From an uncultured Poribacteria bacterium (lineage in GTDB: Bacteria > Poribacteria > WGA-4E > WGA-3G): a stretch of DNA of 64,000 bases. The notes beneath the pieces were generated by a model. The model saw only the letters and a program-made list of their open reading frames with translations. It did not search any database and was not told the DNA's origin. The DNA lies in contig OY282383.1 in NCBI GenBank assembly GCA_958295855.1, positions 4,258,481 through 4,322,480 of the forward strand, written 5' to 3'. Made by a program: the position numbers and the translations under genes. How positions within the stretch are numbered: the stretch's first letter is position 1; each line of letters begins with the position of its first letter. This document shows, in pieces, positions 17,077-25,548 of the stretch.

Positions 17077-18126
17077 ATGCCGAAAATCAAAGGACCCGCT
17101 ATTTTCCTCGCCCAATTCTTGCGGGACGAGGCACCATACAACACGATGGAAAATATTGGGAAATGGGTTGCCAGCTTGGGGTACAAAGGGGTTCAACTCC
17201 CCGGTTGGGACGACCGCGTCCTTGACCTTGGAAAAGCCGCCGAGTCCAAAACCTATTGCGATGAATTCAAAGGGACGCTGAACGAGATGGGACTTGCAGC
17301 GACGGAGGTCGCGGGCTATCTCGCTGGGCAAGTCTTGGCTGTGCATCCCGCGTATGAAATTATGTTCGAGGCGTTCCACCCGCCCGGCTTGCGTGGGGAT
17401 GAACGGACAGCCTGGGCAACAGGCGAATTGACGAAATGTATCCACGCTTCGGTGAATATGGGGCTGGATGTCATTCCTGTGCTTTCAGGTGGATTTGCGT
17501 GGCACACCGTCTACCCGTGGCCCCAACGTCCTGATGGAATTATCGAAGAGGCGTTCAAAGAGCTCGTCGCACGGTGGGCTCCCCTGCTGGATGTGGCACA
17601 CGATAACGGCCAGGTCTTCGCCTACGAACTTCACCCGGGTTCGGACATCTACGACGGCGCAACCTACGAAATGTTTTTAGACTACACGGACAATCATCCG
17701 GCTGCCTGCCTCAACTATGATCCAAGCCATTTTCTGCTTCAACAACTTGATTATATTGACTTTATCCGGCTTTACGGTGAACGCATCAAGGGATTTCACG
17801 TTAAGGATGCCGAGTTCCGCCCCACCGGTCGGGTAGGCATCTACGGTGGCTATCAGTCCTGGGCTGGGCGCGCAGGGCGATTCCGTTCGCTCGGCGATGG
17901 GCAAGTGGATTTTACGCAGGTGTTCACACACCTCACCGAAGCAGGCTACGACAGCTGGGCGGTGCTGGAATGGGAATGCTGCATCAAAAGCCCGGAGCAG
18001 GGCGCGGCAGAAGGTGCGCCCTTTATTGCCAAACATATCATCGAAACCACCGATGTCGCTTTCGATGACTTTGCAGGCGGTGAGACAGACGTAGCGCGGA
18101 ATCGGAATATTCTTGGTTTGAATTAA
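17077..18126 (+). CDS. Sugar phosphate isomerase/epimerase (xylose-isomerase-like TIM barrel)
   Basis: 349 residues. AAGGAGG lies 4 bases before the ATG. Features of the AP-endonuclease-2/IolE-IolI fold are present: MENIGKWVASLGYKGVQLPGWD at the start, FAYELHPGSDIYDG with a metal-ligand Glu-His, LNYDPSHFLLQQLDY, IKGFHVKDAEF and AVLEWECCIKSPE with the final Glu. It heads a run with two Gfo/Idh/MocA genes (18206 and 21026). Isomerase plus NAD-dependent dehydrogenases is the usual layout of inositol-like or rare-sugar catabolism. Substrate unknown. Confidence 0.85.
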   Translation: MPKIKGPAIFLAQFLRDEAPYNTMENIGKWVASLGYKGVQLPGWDDRVLDLGKAAESKTYCDEFKGTLNEMGLAATEVAGYLAGQVLAVHPAYEIMFEAFHPPGLRGDERTAWATGELTKCIHASVNMGLDVIPVLSGGFAWHTVYPWPQRPDGIIEEAFKELVARWAPLLDVAHDNGQVFAYELHPGSDIYDGATYEMFLDYTDNHPAACLNYDPSHFLLQQLDYIDFIRLYGERIKGFHVKDAEFRPTGRVGIYGGYQSWAGRAGRFRSLGDGQVDFTQVFTHLTEAGYDSWAVLEWECCIKSPEQGAAEGAPFIAKHIIETTDVAFDDFAGGETDVARNRNILGLN

Positions 18127-18205
18127 AGACAGTTGCCGGTGGAGACTGACACCCACCTGAAGGCTCGTTAACTGATAACTGATAACTGAATCGGAGCAAG
18201 GCATC

Positions 18206-19007
18206 ATGGAATCTTGGAAACGGAAATTACGAATGGGCATGGTAGGCGGCGGGCAGGGCGCGTTTATTGGCGGCGTGCATCGCATCGCTGCCACGCTCGA
18301 CCAGCAGATTGAAGTCGTCGCCGGATGCTTCTCGCGCCATCCCGAAAACACACGCATCACTGGTGCAGAGTTATATCTCGACGCAAATCGCTGCTACAAC
18401 AGTTACGCAGAGATGGCTGCAGCTGAAGCTGTGCTCCCCGAAAATGAACGTATCGATTTTGTGAGTATTGTCACGCCCAACATCTCCCACTTCGAGATCG
18501 CAAAGACGTTTTTGGAGGCGGGTTTCCACGTCGTTTGCGATAAGCCGATGACATACAGCCTTGATGAAGCCGAGGCTCTCGTGAAACTCGTAGAAGATTC
18601 GGGGCTTGTCTTTGCGTTGACGCACAATTATACGGGGCATCCACTCGTGCGGCATGCACGTGCACTGTTCGCTGAAGGTTCGATGGGGCAAATTCGGAAG
18701 GGCATCGTTGAATACCTCCAGGACTTCCTGATGGTGCCGCACAAAAAGCTCGGCCAGAAGCAAGCCGCGTGGCGCGTTGACCCGGCACAATCAGGCATCG
18801 GTGGCACGATGGGGGATGTGGGTACGCACTGCGTAAACCTGCTTGAATACGTCACCGGTGACCCGATTAGCGAGTTGTGTGCTGACAAAAGCACTTTTCT
18901 TCCTGACAGAGTACTGGATGAGGATGTCAATGCCCTGCTTCGTTTCAAGGGCGGGGGGAAAGGCGTTTTAAGCATTAGCCAAGTCGCCACCGGCGAGGAG
19001 AATGGGC
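18206..19007 (+). pseudogene. Gfo/Idh/MocA oxidoreductase, 5' part (interrupted by a TnpB element)
   Basis: Encodes residues 1-~267: Rossmann motif MGMVGGGQGAFIGGVHR, VSIVTPNISHFEIAK, CDKPMTYSLDEAE (the conserved EKP-like Lys), and GGTMGDVGTHCVNLLEYVTG. It breaks after GEENG, where the element at 19008-20526 begins; the frame then runs on a few codons to a stop at 19024. Joining to 20527-20888 restores one frame of 387 residues, the usual family length. GGAGCAAGG precedes the ATG. The gene was presumably active in the 17077 cluster before insertion. Confidence 0.85.
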
Positions 19008-19087
19008 TCGGTGCAGTGCCGTAAAACCTATACAAATCTATACAAACCTCGTCATATCTAACAGGCAGGTGACGTGCAGTTTTAGAC

Positions 19088-19117
19088 GTTTACCACTATT
19101 GAAAATAGTGGTTAAAC
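19088..19117. repeat. 30-bp near-palindrome shared by both TnpB elements
   Basis: gtttaccactattgaaaata continues as gtggttaaac, forming a long hairpin. An identical 30-mer lies at 25549-25578, with a partial third copy at 25528-25545. Its place relative to the other left-end hairpin differs between the two elements. Confidence 0.75.
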
Positions 19118-19118
19118 T

Positions 19119-19147
19119 TTGACTTTCGCTGTGTGTTGTGGTATACT
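19119..19147 (+). promoter_or_regulatory. Promoter in the left end of TnpB element copy 1
   Basis: -35 TTGACT (19119-19124), 17-base spacer ending TGG, -10 TATACT (19142-19147). The TGG before the -10 makes it also an extended -10. It lies 110 bases upstream of the tnpB start. Confidence 0.65.
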
Positions 19148-19162
19148 TATACCATCATGTTC

Positions 19163-19205
19163 GGGAGCGGAAGGCTACTTCATCAACCCGATGATTGCCG
19201 CTCCC
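19163..19205 (+). ncRNA. Conserved leader hairpin upstream of tnpB (copy 1)
   Basis: Outer stem GGGAGCGG/CCGCTCCC (19163-19170 with 19198-19205), inner stem CATC-aaccc-GATG. Copy 2 has the same layout at 25640-25688 with paired changes: outer GTGGGCGG/CCGCCCAC with a bulged G, inner CAGC-atccc-GCTG. The covariation indicates a kept structure in DNA or RNA. Confidence 0.55.
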
Positions 19206-19256
19206 ACCTTCATAGCAGGAGGATGGGCATGTGCATGAACCACACTGGAGATTACA

Positions 19257-20345
19257 TTGAGTTTGCGAACGCACAAGATTCAACTCAAACCGAATAATAA
19301 GCAGGCGACGCTGCTAGCGCAACACTGCGGTTACGCACGTGTTGCCTACAACGCCGCGCTGACCATCTTCAGGAACGCACTGCAGGATGGTGAGTGGAAA
19401 TCACTCTACGACATCAAGAAGGAATTCAACGCCCGTAAGCGTGAAGTCTTTCCTTGGTGCGATGAGATGTCCCAGAATGCCTGTAAGAATGCCATCCATC
19501 ATTTCAGCGATGCTGTCAAACGCTGGCGCAGCGGCCAGAACCGATTCCCAGTGCCGAAGAACCGAAGTGGTAAGCAGAGTTACCAAGCAGACAACGGCAA
19601 GGACTCAGTTCGCGTCGAACGTAAGCGCGTCCAACTGCCTAAAATCGGTTGGGTGCGGATGACCCAAGAGTTGCGATGGACAGGTAGCATCGGACGAATC
19701 ACAGTCTCACGCAGGAATGACAAGTGGTTTATCAGCATATTGGTGATGGCCGACGAGGAGAATGCCATGGTGCAGGTACCGTTGATTGACGACCGCCCTG
19801 CCATCGGTGTGGATGTCGGCATAAACACACTGGCAACGTGCAGTGACGGCACTAAGTTTCCTAATCCCAGGCCGCTGAAGCATGCATTACGCAAACTGAA
19901 GCGGGCGAGCCGAACGCTGTCACGGAAGACGCTGCGCAGTGCAAACTGGCATAAGGCTTTAGTTAGCCTTGCCCGCATCCACTATCGTGTCTCCTGCATC
20001 AGAGAGGACTCGCACCACAAGGCAACCACTGCCATCGTCCGCATGGCTTCTGCCATCGGCATCGAAACTCTCAGCGTCACCAATATGATGAAAAACAAGA
20101 AGCTGGCAAAGCACATCGCCGACGGTGCGTGGTATAAGTTTTTCACGATGCTGAAGTATAAAGCCGAGCGGCGAGGCACACCCGTGCATGAGGCACAGCA
20201 GTTCTTTGCCAGTAGTAAAACGTGCAGCGCCTGTGGAAACAAAAAAGCGGAGCTGACCCTCGCAGACCGCACATACCACTGCAACAGCTGTGGTTTTGAG
20301 TGCGATCGCGACGTCAACGCCGCTATCAATTTATGCCCATCATAA
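19257..20345 (+). CDS. tnpB: TnpB RNA-guided nuclease (IS200/IS605, copy 1)
   Basis: 362 residues. The TTG start is supported by GGAG 7 bases upstream and by alignment with copy 2. An N-terminal helix-turn-helix (IQLKPNNKQATLLAQHCGYARVAYNAAL) and OrfB region are followed by a RuvC-like nuclease. Catalytic acidic residues are in place: Asp in GVDVGINTLAT, Glu in IGIETLSVT and Asp in CDRDVNAAINL. The zinc-binding CSACG...CNSCG pair is intact. TnpB proteins cut DNA at an element-flanking motif using an RNA made from the element's right end, which helps retain the element. All motifs are present, so it is probably active. No TnpA nearby. Confidence 0.92.
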   Translation: MSLRTHKIQLKPNNKQATLLAQHCGYARVAYNAALTIFRNALQDGEWKSLYDIKKEFNARKREVFPWCDEMSQNACKNAIHHFSDAVKRWRSGQNRFPVPKNRSGKQSYQADNGKDSVRVERKRVQLPKIGWVRMTQELRWTGSIGRITVSRRNDKWFISILVMADEENAMVQVPLIDDRPAIGVDVGINTLATCSDGTKFPNPRPLKHALRKLKRASRTLSRKTLRSANWHKALVSLARIHYRVSCIREDSHHKATTAIVRMASAIGIETLSVTNMMKNKKLAKHIADGAWYKFFTMLKYKAERRGTPVHEAQQFFASSKTCSACGNKKAELTLADRTYHCNSCGFECDRDVNAAINLCPS

Positions 20346-20526
20346 CAAGCTTGTCGCCCGCAGCTGGCGGGAGACGTGAAACGCCTCCGGAGCTCATGTA
20401 AGACCTGGTTTGCAGGCATCGAGTGTCGAACGAGGAAGTATGGCAACAATGAACACGAACGTGAGATTTGTATAGATTTGTATACAAATTACCACATTAG
20501 TGAGATTTGTGCAAGTCCTACACAGC
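20346..20526 (+). ncRNA. Candidate omega (re)RNA at the right end of copy 1
   Basis: The region after the tnpB stop stays alignable with copy 2 although it is non-coding: gtcgc..cagct..gagacgt.aaacgcct..gga, then atgtaag.cct, then aggaagt.tggcaac. Small stems covary, for example CCTG-gtttg-CAGG here and CCTAC-gctg-GTAGG in copy 2. In known TnpB systems the guide RNA is made here and its guide is the host sequence after the right end. Confidence 0.6.
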
Positions 20527-20888
20527 GGCTTACGCTCCGCGTTTACGCTGAGCAAGGCGCGGTGAAATGGGCGCAAGAGAATCCGAACGCTCTTGAACTC
20601 TACCGTTACGGCGAACCGAGGCAGACGCTCACCCGCGGTCAGGGCTATCTTTCCCATGCGGCGGCGGCAAGCACACGCATCCCAACAGGACATCCCGAAG
20701 GGTACTTGGAGGCGTTTGCGACGATTTACGTCGGCGTTGTTGAAGCCATCCGGCGGTACATTGACGGTGATGCGATGAAGACCGAGGCGTACGATTTTCC
20801 GACAGTTTACGATGGGTTGCGCGGTATGCAGTTCATCTACAAAGCGGTTGAGTCTTGCGAGAACGGTTCGACCTGGGTCTCAATGTGA
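20527..20888 (+). pseudogene. Gfo/Idh/MocA oxidoreductase, 3' part
   Basis: Continues the gene at 18206-19007 after the element: LTLRVYAEQGAVKWAQENPN, TRGQGYLSHAAAASTRIPTGHPEGYLEAFATIY, DFPTVYDGLRGMQFIYKAVES. These are the C-terminal features of the family, including the GHPEGY substrate-site motif. It has no start codon or ribosome site of its own at the break. It ends 137 bases before the next family member. Confidence 0.85.
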
Positions 20889-20914
20889 GAATGGTTATCA
20901 GTTGAATAGCTATC

Positions 20915-21010
20915 TATTATCGGTTGTCAGTTGTCAGTGCAAGAGGGTTATGGTGAGCATCAGAAATATCTCTTAACCGAAAACCGAATACTGAACACTG
21001 ATAACTATTT
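20915..21010. repeat. 'aactgataac / aaccgaaaaccgaatactg' repeat cluster
   Basis: Lies between two catabolic genes. The same phrases occur at 18164-18190 and inside nadE (372-437). A partial relative (cagtaatcagttggccgaat) lies inside pbpC near 46895-46915. Confidence 0.6.
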
Positions 21011-21025
21011 AAAAAGGAGGCAGCC

Positions 21026-22072
21026 ATGCCAGCATCCAACGCAGCACGAACCTACGATTTTGAACCTTTCCGTGTTGGGTTTCTAAACGTTTCATCGTAT
21101 TCGCACATGCCGCTGTGGGCACCGCACATCAATCCGCGTGCGGGTGAGAAAGACACGCCGTTCACGGGGATGCGCATCACCCATTGTTGGGACATCGAAT
21201 ATGAGAAGGCAAAAGCGATTGCTGAACCTTACGGGTGTGAAGTCGTCAAGAATTTCGACGACATGGTGGGGAAGGTGGACGGGGTGATTTCAGGTGGGTA
21301 CTATAACCACCCGTGGAACCACATCCTCCATGAACCGTATCTCGAAGCAGGCTTGCCGAATTTGATCAACCGGCCGCTTGCCAATTCACTTGCCAAAGCA
21401 CAGGGAATGATTTCCCTCGCGCAAAAACACGGCGCAACCATCCTTGCGCCATCGAGCCATGAGCATAACGATGCCATTTCACGCGCCAAGGCGTGGGCAA
21501 ACGACAAACAAATTGTCTGCTATACCGCCACCAATTCGTTCGACGACTATCCTACACACGGCATCCATGGCCTCTACATGGTCTGCAAGGCGGTTGCGGA
21601 GGCGGGGAATCCGGTTGTGTCGGTTGCATATCAAGCGGATAGCTGGCATAGCCCACCCGGTGTCCTCACTTTTGAGCATGTTGATAGTGCCGGTCGCCAA
21701 TTTTATGGGACGCTCCATCAGGTGAGCGGTTCATGGGGGACAGTGCAGATTCACACGCAGGAGGCTTACGGCGGTGAAAATTTTAGAATTTACACCGGCA
21801 CTGGCTATCCGTACGACAAAACGGAGATCTGGGTGCCGACGATTTGGGCATTTCAAAAGATGGGAATGCACAATGAGATGCCACAGACGTTTGATCAGAT
21901 TTTGCATAAGACTCAGGTTTTTCTCGCGGGCTGGAAATCGATCTTGGAAAATGATGGCAAGCCTGTGAAATTAACAGATGTTGCCGAAGAGTGGACATCC
22001 CCCGCCGAGTTGCCGAATCATCCCGAGCACGATACGGTGTCACTGTTCCGAAAGAAGTTTGGAGATGTTTAG
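21026..22072 (+). CDS. Gfo/Idh/MocA-like oxidoreductase
   Basis: 348 residues. AAGGAGG lies 6 bases before the ATG. The N-terminal half has a nucleotide-binding layout (FRVGFLNVSSYSHM; HCWDIEYEKAKAIAEPYG; VDGVISGGYYNHPWNHIL; EAGLPNLINRPLANSLAKAQGMI), with NRP in place of the usual EKP. The glycine-rich GxGxxG is not standard, so cofactor use may be altered. The C-terminal half contains THGIHGLYMVCKAVAEAG and a beta-sheet region. It ends the run started at 17077 and probably acts on the same unknown carbohydrate. Confidence 0.7.
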   Translation: MPASNAARTYDFEPFRVGFLNVSSYSHMPLWAPHINPRAGEKDTPFTGMRITHCWDIEYEKAKAIAEPYGCEVVKNFDDMVGKVDGVISGGYYNHPWNHILHEPYLEAGLPNLINRPLANSLAKAQGMISLAQKHGATILAPSSHEHNDAISRAKAWANDKQIVCYTATNSFDDYPTHGIHGLYMVCKAVAEAGNPVVSVAYQADSWHSPPGVLTFEHVDSAGRQFYGTLHQVSGSWGTVQIHTQEAYGGENFRIYTGTGYPYDKTEIWVPTIWAFQKMGMHNEMPQTFDQILHKTQVFLAGWKSILENDGKPVKLTDVAEEWTSPAELPNHPEHDTVSLFRKKFGDV

Positions 22073-22520
22073 ATATAATACCAAGTTGTGAATTTTAATG
22101 AACAACTTTTGCGGCGTAATGGTATCAGTTTCCCCTGCTTTGCAGGGGTAATATACCACTGCGCCCAAGTTGCGCGTGAATTGTATGTTACCCCGCTTTG
22201 CGGGGAAGCATACCTGTTAGCAAGCAACTTTTTTATTTCTTACTTATGCGACGTGCATTTTTATTTCTTACATTATTAAGTAGAACTTATGCCAACTTAC
22301 ACTTGTAGGGGGGAGGTTTCTCGCGTGTTCGCCCATTTTTGAGTTTTGGAGGAACGGATACAACGAGCGGGCACTGCGGCCTGCCTGTACAGGTGATGGC
22401 GGTTCTGCAGGATAGTTGTCGTGTAGTGGCGCAGTTGCCGCGCCACTACGCTCTAACATGTTTTGGAACATGACAGATGAATCAGTGAAAATCGAGATTT
22501 CATCGAACGTCGAGTGAAAC
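22073..22520. repeat. Intergenic repeat cluster
   Basis: No gene seen. It holds aagttgtgaattttaatgaacaactt (hairpin), GGTAT..CCCCTGC-TTT-GCAGGGG..ATACC at 22121-22157, a CCCCGC-TTT-GCGGGG variant at 22192-22205, 'gcaagcaacttttttatttcttac' twice, and the 'tgtagggg.gaggtttc' element near 22304. Confidence 0.7.
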
Positions 22521-23282
22521 CTAATCCGATTTTTTAACACGGGCCCAGGTGGTTGTCAACTTACCTGAGGGATCTACGGCGGCAGCGAGGTCTCCCATAC
22601 TCTGCTCAATTTCGGCTTCCGTCAAAGCTCGATCCCATACCATGACTTCGTCGATGATACCGTTGAACTTTTGACCGGTCGCACCCCATGAGCCAATCAT
22701 CGTATCACCTGCCGTTCCCAGGTAGGCAATTCCAGCCTTGCCAGCGTCTTCAGCCTTTTCTTCACCGTCGATGTAGATCTTGCGGGATTTGCCCTTCACA
22801 TCTAGCCAGAAACAGATATGGGCCCACTCGTCAGCTTTGACTGCATTAGGCGCGTCGAGGTCATTCCCATAAAATCCCATGCGAACGGTACCATTGTTGT
22901 AGATACGGTAGTGCAGGCTCGTGTTTACTGCATTAACCTGTGTCTGTGTGAAAACACACTGCAGGTCGCCCCCGCTCAACGCTGGCTTCACCCACATTGT
23001 CACAGTAAAACTCTTTTCGTTCAGTTCAATATAGGGAGCTTTGACCTCGCCCTGTTCGCTGAACTCTAAGGCTTTTCCAAATTTACCATCAACCCAATCA
23101 GCGTTTCCGACGATTTCTCCATCGTTTTTCTGTTTGGAAAGATCTGTTACCGCATCTCCGTTGCCTTCGCCGAAGGAAAAGTACAGCAGCAGATCGTTAT
23201 CTTTTTTGTCTAACGCCGTAGCGTGGAAGGGCATCAGCGCCACTCCGCTGAGGATTAAAAGAGAAAGTAATATCCGATACAT
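22521..23282 (-). CDS. Secreted LamG/concanavalin-A-like protein with KLTTTW tail
   Basis: 253 residues from the ATG at 23282, chosen because AAGGAGG lies 9 bases upstream and a signal peptide follows (MYRILLSLLILSGVALMPFHATA). One LamG jelly roll: DNDLLLYFSFGEGNGDAVTDLS, GEIVGNADWVDGKFGKALEF, FTVTMWVKP, RKIYIDGEEKAEDAG, FNGIIDEVMVWDRALTEAEI. Such domains bind glycans or proteins at the surface. The end (GKLTTTWARVKKSD) matches two other exported proteins here. Close paralogue: 45141-45893. Confidence 0.85.
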   Translation of the reverse strand: MYRILLSLLILSGVALMPFHATALDKKDNDLLLYFSFGEGNGDAVTDLSKQKNDGEIVGNADWVDGKFGKALEFSEQGEVKAPYIELNEKSFTVTMWVKPALSGGDLQCVFTQTQVNAVNTSLHYRIYNNGTVRMGFYGNDLDAPNAVKADEWAHICFWLDVKGKSRKIYIDGEEKAEDAGKAGIAYLGTAGDTMIGSWGATGQKFNGIIDEVMVWDRALTEAEIEQSMGDLAAAVDPSGKLTTTWARVKKSD

Positions 23283-23514
23283 TCTAAGTTGCCTCCTTGA
23301 AGAAATAGTATGAGTTGTCAGGCATCCACGTCTAAAGACATTGGGAAACCTGTTTAAAACGTGCGCTCGGGGTTCGTCGCGCGATGCACGTCGCATCTGG
23401 GCGAGGGTGGTATCCGCCCCGCAAAGCGGGGTAAATACCCTTAGCCGCAAAACTGCCTGTTTGCGCCATAGCGCACAATCTAACAGAGCGTGCTACATCT
23501 TTTGAAGGATGCAA
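23283..23514. repeat. Short gap with palindromic repeat
   Basis: Contains the GGTAT..GCCCCGC-AAA-GCGGGG..ATACC hairpin at 23409-23439, a variant in which both arms changed together relative to CCCCTGC/GCAGGGG. Confidence 0.6.
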
Positions 23515-24268
23515 TCACACCTGCGCAAATTGCCGATTCCAGTCGTGATGAGATGTGGCCACGCTTTGAGGATTTCGCTGACTGCGCGCGACGAAGCCGG
23601 GAACATGTTCGCGGCCGGTTGGCAAGCCAATTTGGCTATAGCGCGTATCCACGCTCCATCGCACGGTATTCGATCGGTTTGGAAGCCCACGGTGAACAAC
23701 CCGCTCGCTTGTTAGTAGAACATCCCCCACGTCAAGTTCGGCAGTAACGATATCGCCAGGGGGTAATTCCATATCGCTGATGCCTTTGCCACCGGTATGC
23801 CCGGGTGTCTCATCCTGGTAGTTGTGCGCGATGAGATTGAAGCGGTGCGAACCTCGGATGACTTGCATGCACCCATTTTCTTCAGTCGCTCGCACTAACG
23901 GAAGCCAGACATTCACAACTAATGTATCCCCTGCTTCTTCGGGGATGAGATACGCCAAATCCTGGTGCCACGGAATGACAGTAATTTCTTGGTTTGGCAA
24001 TTTGGCGCGAAAATTAAACTGCGGATGCGCGAGAATTTCCTGCCCGATGAGAGATGCGACGACATCAAGTAGCGCAGGGGCCGTTCTGAGTGTGAACATC
24101 CCACCAGTTCGTATCTTCTGGTCGCGGAAATAGTTCTGCCAAATCCAGTTCGGGTTGGCACAGGCATTGGATACCATGCCTAACCGCGTTTCAAACGGCT
24201 CGTCATCATAAGTATCCGCCAGAGCAAGGATGCCGTGTTTGACTGCCGCCTGTGTGCTGTCATCAACC
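23515..24268 (-). pseudogene. Phytanoyl-CoA dioxygenase (PhyH) family, 3' part (interrupted by TnpB element)
   Basis: Carries the catalytic core of an Fe(II)/2-oxoglutarate dioxygenase: PWHQDLAYL gives the His-x-Asp iron ligands, RATEENGCMQVIRGSHR is typical, and ERVVHRGLPNRSNTVRWSVDTRYS holds the distal His and the 2-oxoglutarate Arg. The protein breaks N-terminal to DDSTQAAVKHG, where the element (24269-25798) sits. Joined with 25799-25950 the frame is restored to 301 residues, the usual family size. Substrate unknown. Confidence 0.85.
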
Positions 24269-24431
24269 GCTCTGTGGGACTTATACATTTCTGGTCAAAC
24301 TTGTTCAAATCTAACAAGTTCTTCCATCAGTTGCCACACTTCCTGCTTCATCTGCCATTGCCTACCAGCGTAGGGCTTACATAGCATCCACAGGCGTTTT
24401 ACGTCTCGGCTAAGCTGTCCGCGACACACTT
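24269..24431 (-). ncRNA. Candidate omega (re)RNA at the right end of copy 2
   Basis: Counterpart of 20346-20526, with conserved blocks gagacgtaaaacgcct, atgtaag and aggaagtgtggcaac. The host sequence next to its 3' end (ttgatgacag after the terminal GG) would be the guide if the element works like known TnpB systems. Confidence 0.55.
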
Positions 24432-25526
24432 TTATGAAGGACACAGGTTAATGGCAGCGTTCACATCCCGATCACACGTGAAACTACACTCGGTGCAGTG
24501 ATAGGTGCGTTCGGAGAGATTCAACTCCGTCTTTTTGTGTCCACAACTACTACACGTCTTACTACTCGCAAAGAACATGGCAGCTTCCGTTATCGGAATA
24601 CCACGTCTCTCCGCCTTATACTTCAACATCGTCAAGAATTTAGACAGCGCGCTATCCGACAACGCTTTTGCCAGCTTCCGATTTTTCAACAAGCCTGAGA
24701 CGTTTAACGTCTCAATACCGATAGCCGAAGCTTTCCGAACGATAGCGGTGGTTGCCTTGTGATGAGAATCTTCACGGATACAGGCGATACGATAGTGGAC
24801 ATGCGCCAGCCGTTTACGGGCCTTATGCCAGTTGTGACTGAACCTCGTCTTCCGTGACAGCATTCGCCCAGCACGCCTCAACTTCCGCAGGTAAACCTTC
24901 AGCGGGCGGCGGTTTTCATACTTTGTGCCATCGGATAGCGTTGCCAGTGTATTGATACCCACGTCTACGCCTACAGGCAGCCGGTCATCAATCAGTGGCA
25001 TCTGCACCATCGAATTACCTTCATCAGTGTGGACAAGAATGGATACAAACCACTTATCATCTTTACGGGAGACGACGACTCTGCCGATGTCGCCTGTCCA
25101 TCGCAACTCCTCACGCATTCTCACCCACCCAATCACAGGCAGTTGGATGCGTTTCCGTTCCACGCGAACAGAATTCGTGCCGTTATCCGCTTGGTAACTT
25201 TGTTTACCACTTCGGTTCTTCGGCTTAGGAAATCTATTCTGACCGCTTTTCCATCGTCTCACGGCATCGTTGAAATGATGAATGGCATTCTTGCTGGCGT
25301 TCTGACTCATCGCATCGCACCAAGGAAAGATGTCCCGCTTCCGAGCGTTGAATTCCTTTTTGATGTCATACAACGTCTTCCAGTTATCCTCGTCTAATCC
25401 AGACTTGAATGAAGACAGCGCGGCATTGTAGGCAACACGGGCGTAACCGCAGTGCTGCGCCAGCAAGGTGGCTTGCTTATTATTTGGGTCTAGTTGAATC
25501 TTCTGCGTTCGCACAGACATATTCAA
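24432..25526 (-). CDS. tnpB: TnpB RNA-guided nuclease (IS200/IS605, copy 2)
   Basis: 364 residues from TTG 25526 (an ATG follows at 25520). It is closely similar along its length to copy 1 but clearly diverged. RuvC acidic residues are kept: GVDVGINTLATLSDGT, IGIETLNVS, CDRDVNAAINL. The zinc knuckle CSSCG...CTECS is intact. The ribosome site is weak because the 30-bp palindrome and its partial copy abut the start. Divergence without frame damage suggests both copies have been under selection as proteins. Right-end RNA at 24269-24431. Confidence 0.92.
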   Translation of the reverse strand: MNMSVRTQKIQLDPNNKQATLLAQHCGYARVAYNAALSSFKSGLDEDNWKTLYDIKKEFNARKRDIFPWCDAMSQNASKNAIHHFNDAVRRWKSGQNRFPKPKNRSGKQSYQADNGTNSVRVERKRIQLPVIGWVRMREELRWTGDIGRVVVSRKDDKWFVSILVHTDEGNSMVQMPLIDDRLPVGVDVGINTLATLSDGTKYENRRPLKVYLRKLRRAGRMLSRKTRFSHNWHKARKRLAHVHYRIACIREDSHHKATTAIVRKASAIGIETLNVSGLLKNRKLAKALSDSALSKFLTMLKYKAERRGIPITEAAMFFASSKTCSSCGHKKTELNLSERTYHCTECSFTCDRDVNAAINLCPS

Positions 25527-25548
25527 TGTTCACCACTATTGAAAAGAC

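Larger units (their letters stand above)
19008..20526 (+). mobile_element. IS200/IS605-type element with tnpB only (copy 1)
   Basis: About 1519 bp. Ends were set by comparison with copy 2 (24269-25798). Left ends agree as TCGGTGCAGTGCCGTAAAAC versus AAGTTGCAGTGGCGTAAAAT; right ends as aagtcctacacagc versus aagtcccacagagc. Both are preceded by GGGC. A shift of the boundary by 2 bases is equally consistent with the frame. There is no target duplication and no tnpA (Y1 transposase) gene. Near the ends the 18-mer TATACAAATCTATACAAA and its inverse (20475-20492) form an extra inverted pair in this copy. The insertion splits an oxidoreductase gene in the same orientation. Confidence 0.8.

Noticed and set aside
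19223..19300. Short leader peptide frame (starts MCMNHTGDYIEF) after AGGAGG before tnpB copy 1
   Set aside because: It has a good ribosome site but no counterpart in copy 2 and overlaps the tnpB start out of frame; too little support.
22121..22157. Transcription terminator
   Set aside because: The hairpin lacks a T run, occurs within genes and in both orientations, and is shared by many unrelated gaps; treated as a repeat.
24432..25526. TnpB copy 2 as a decayed pseudogene
   Set aside because: All RuvC acidic residues and zinc-knuckle cysteines are present and the frame is intact.
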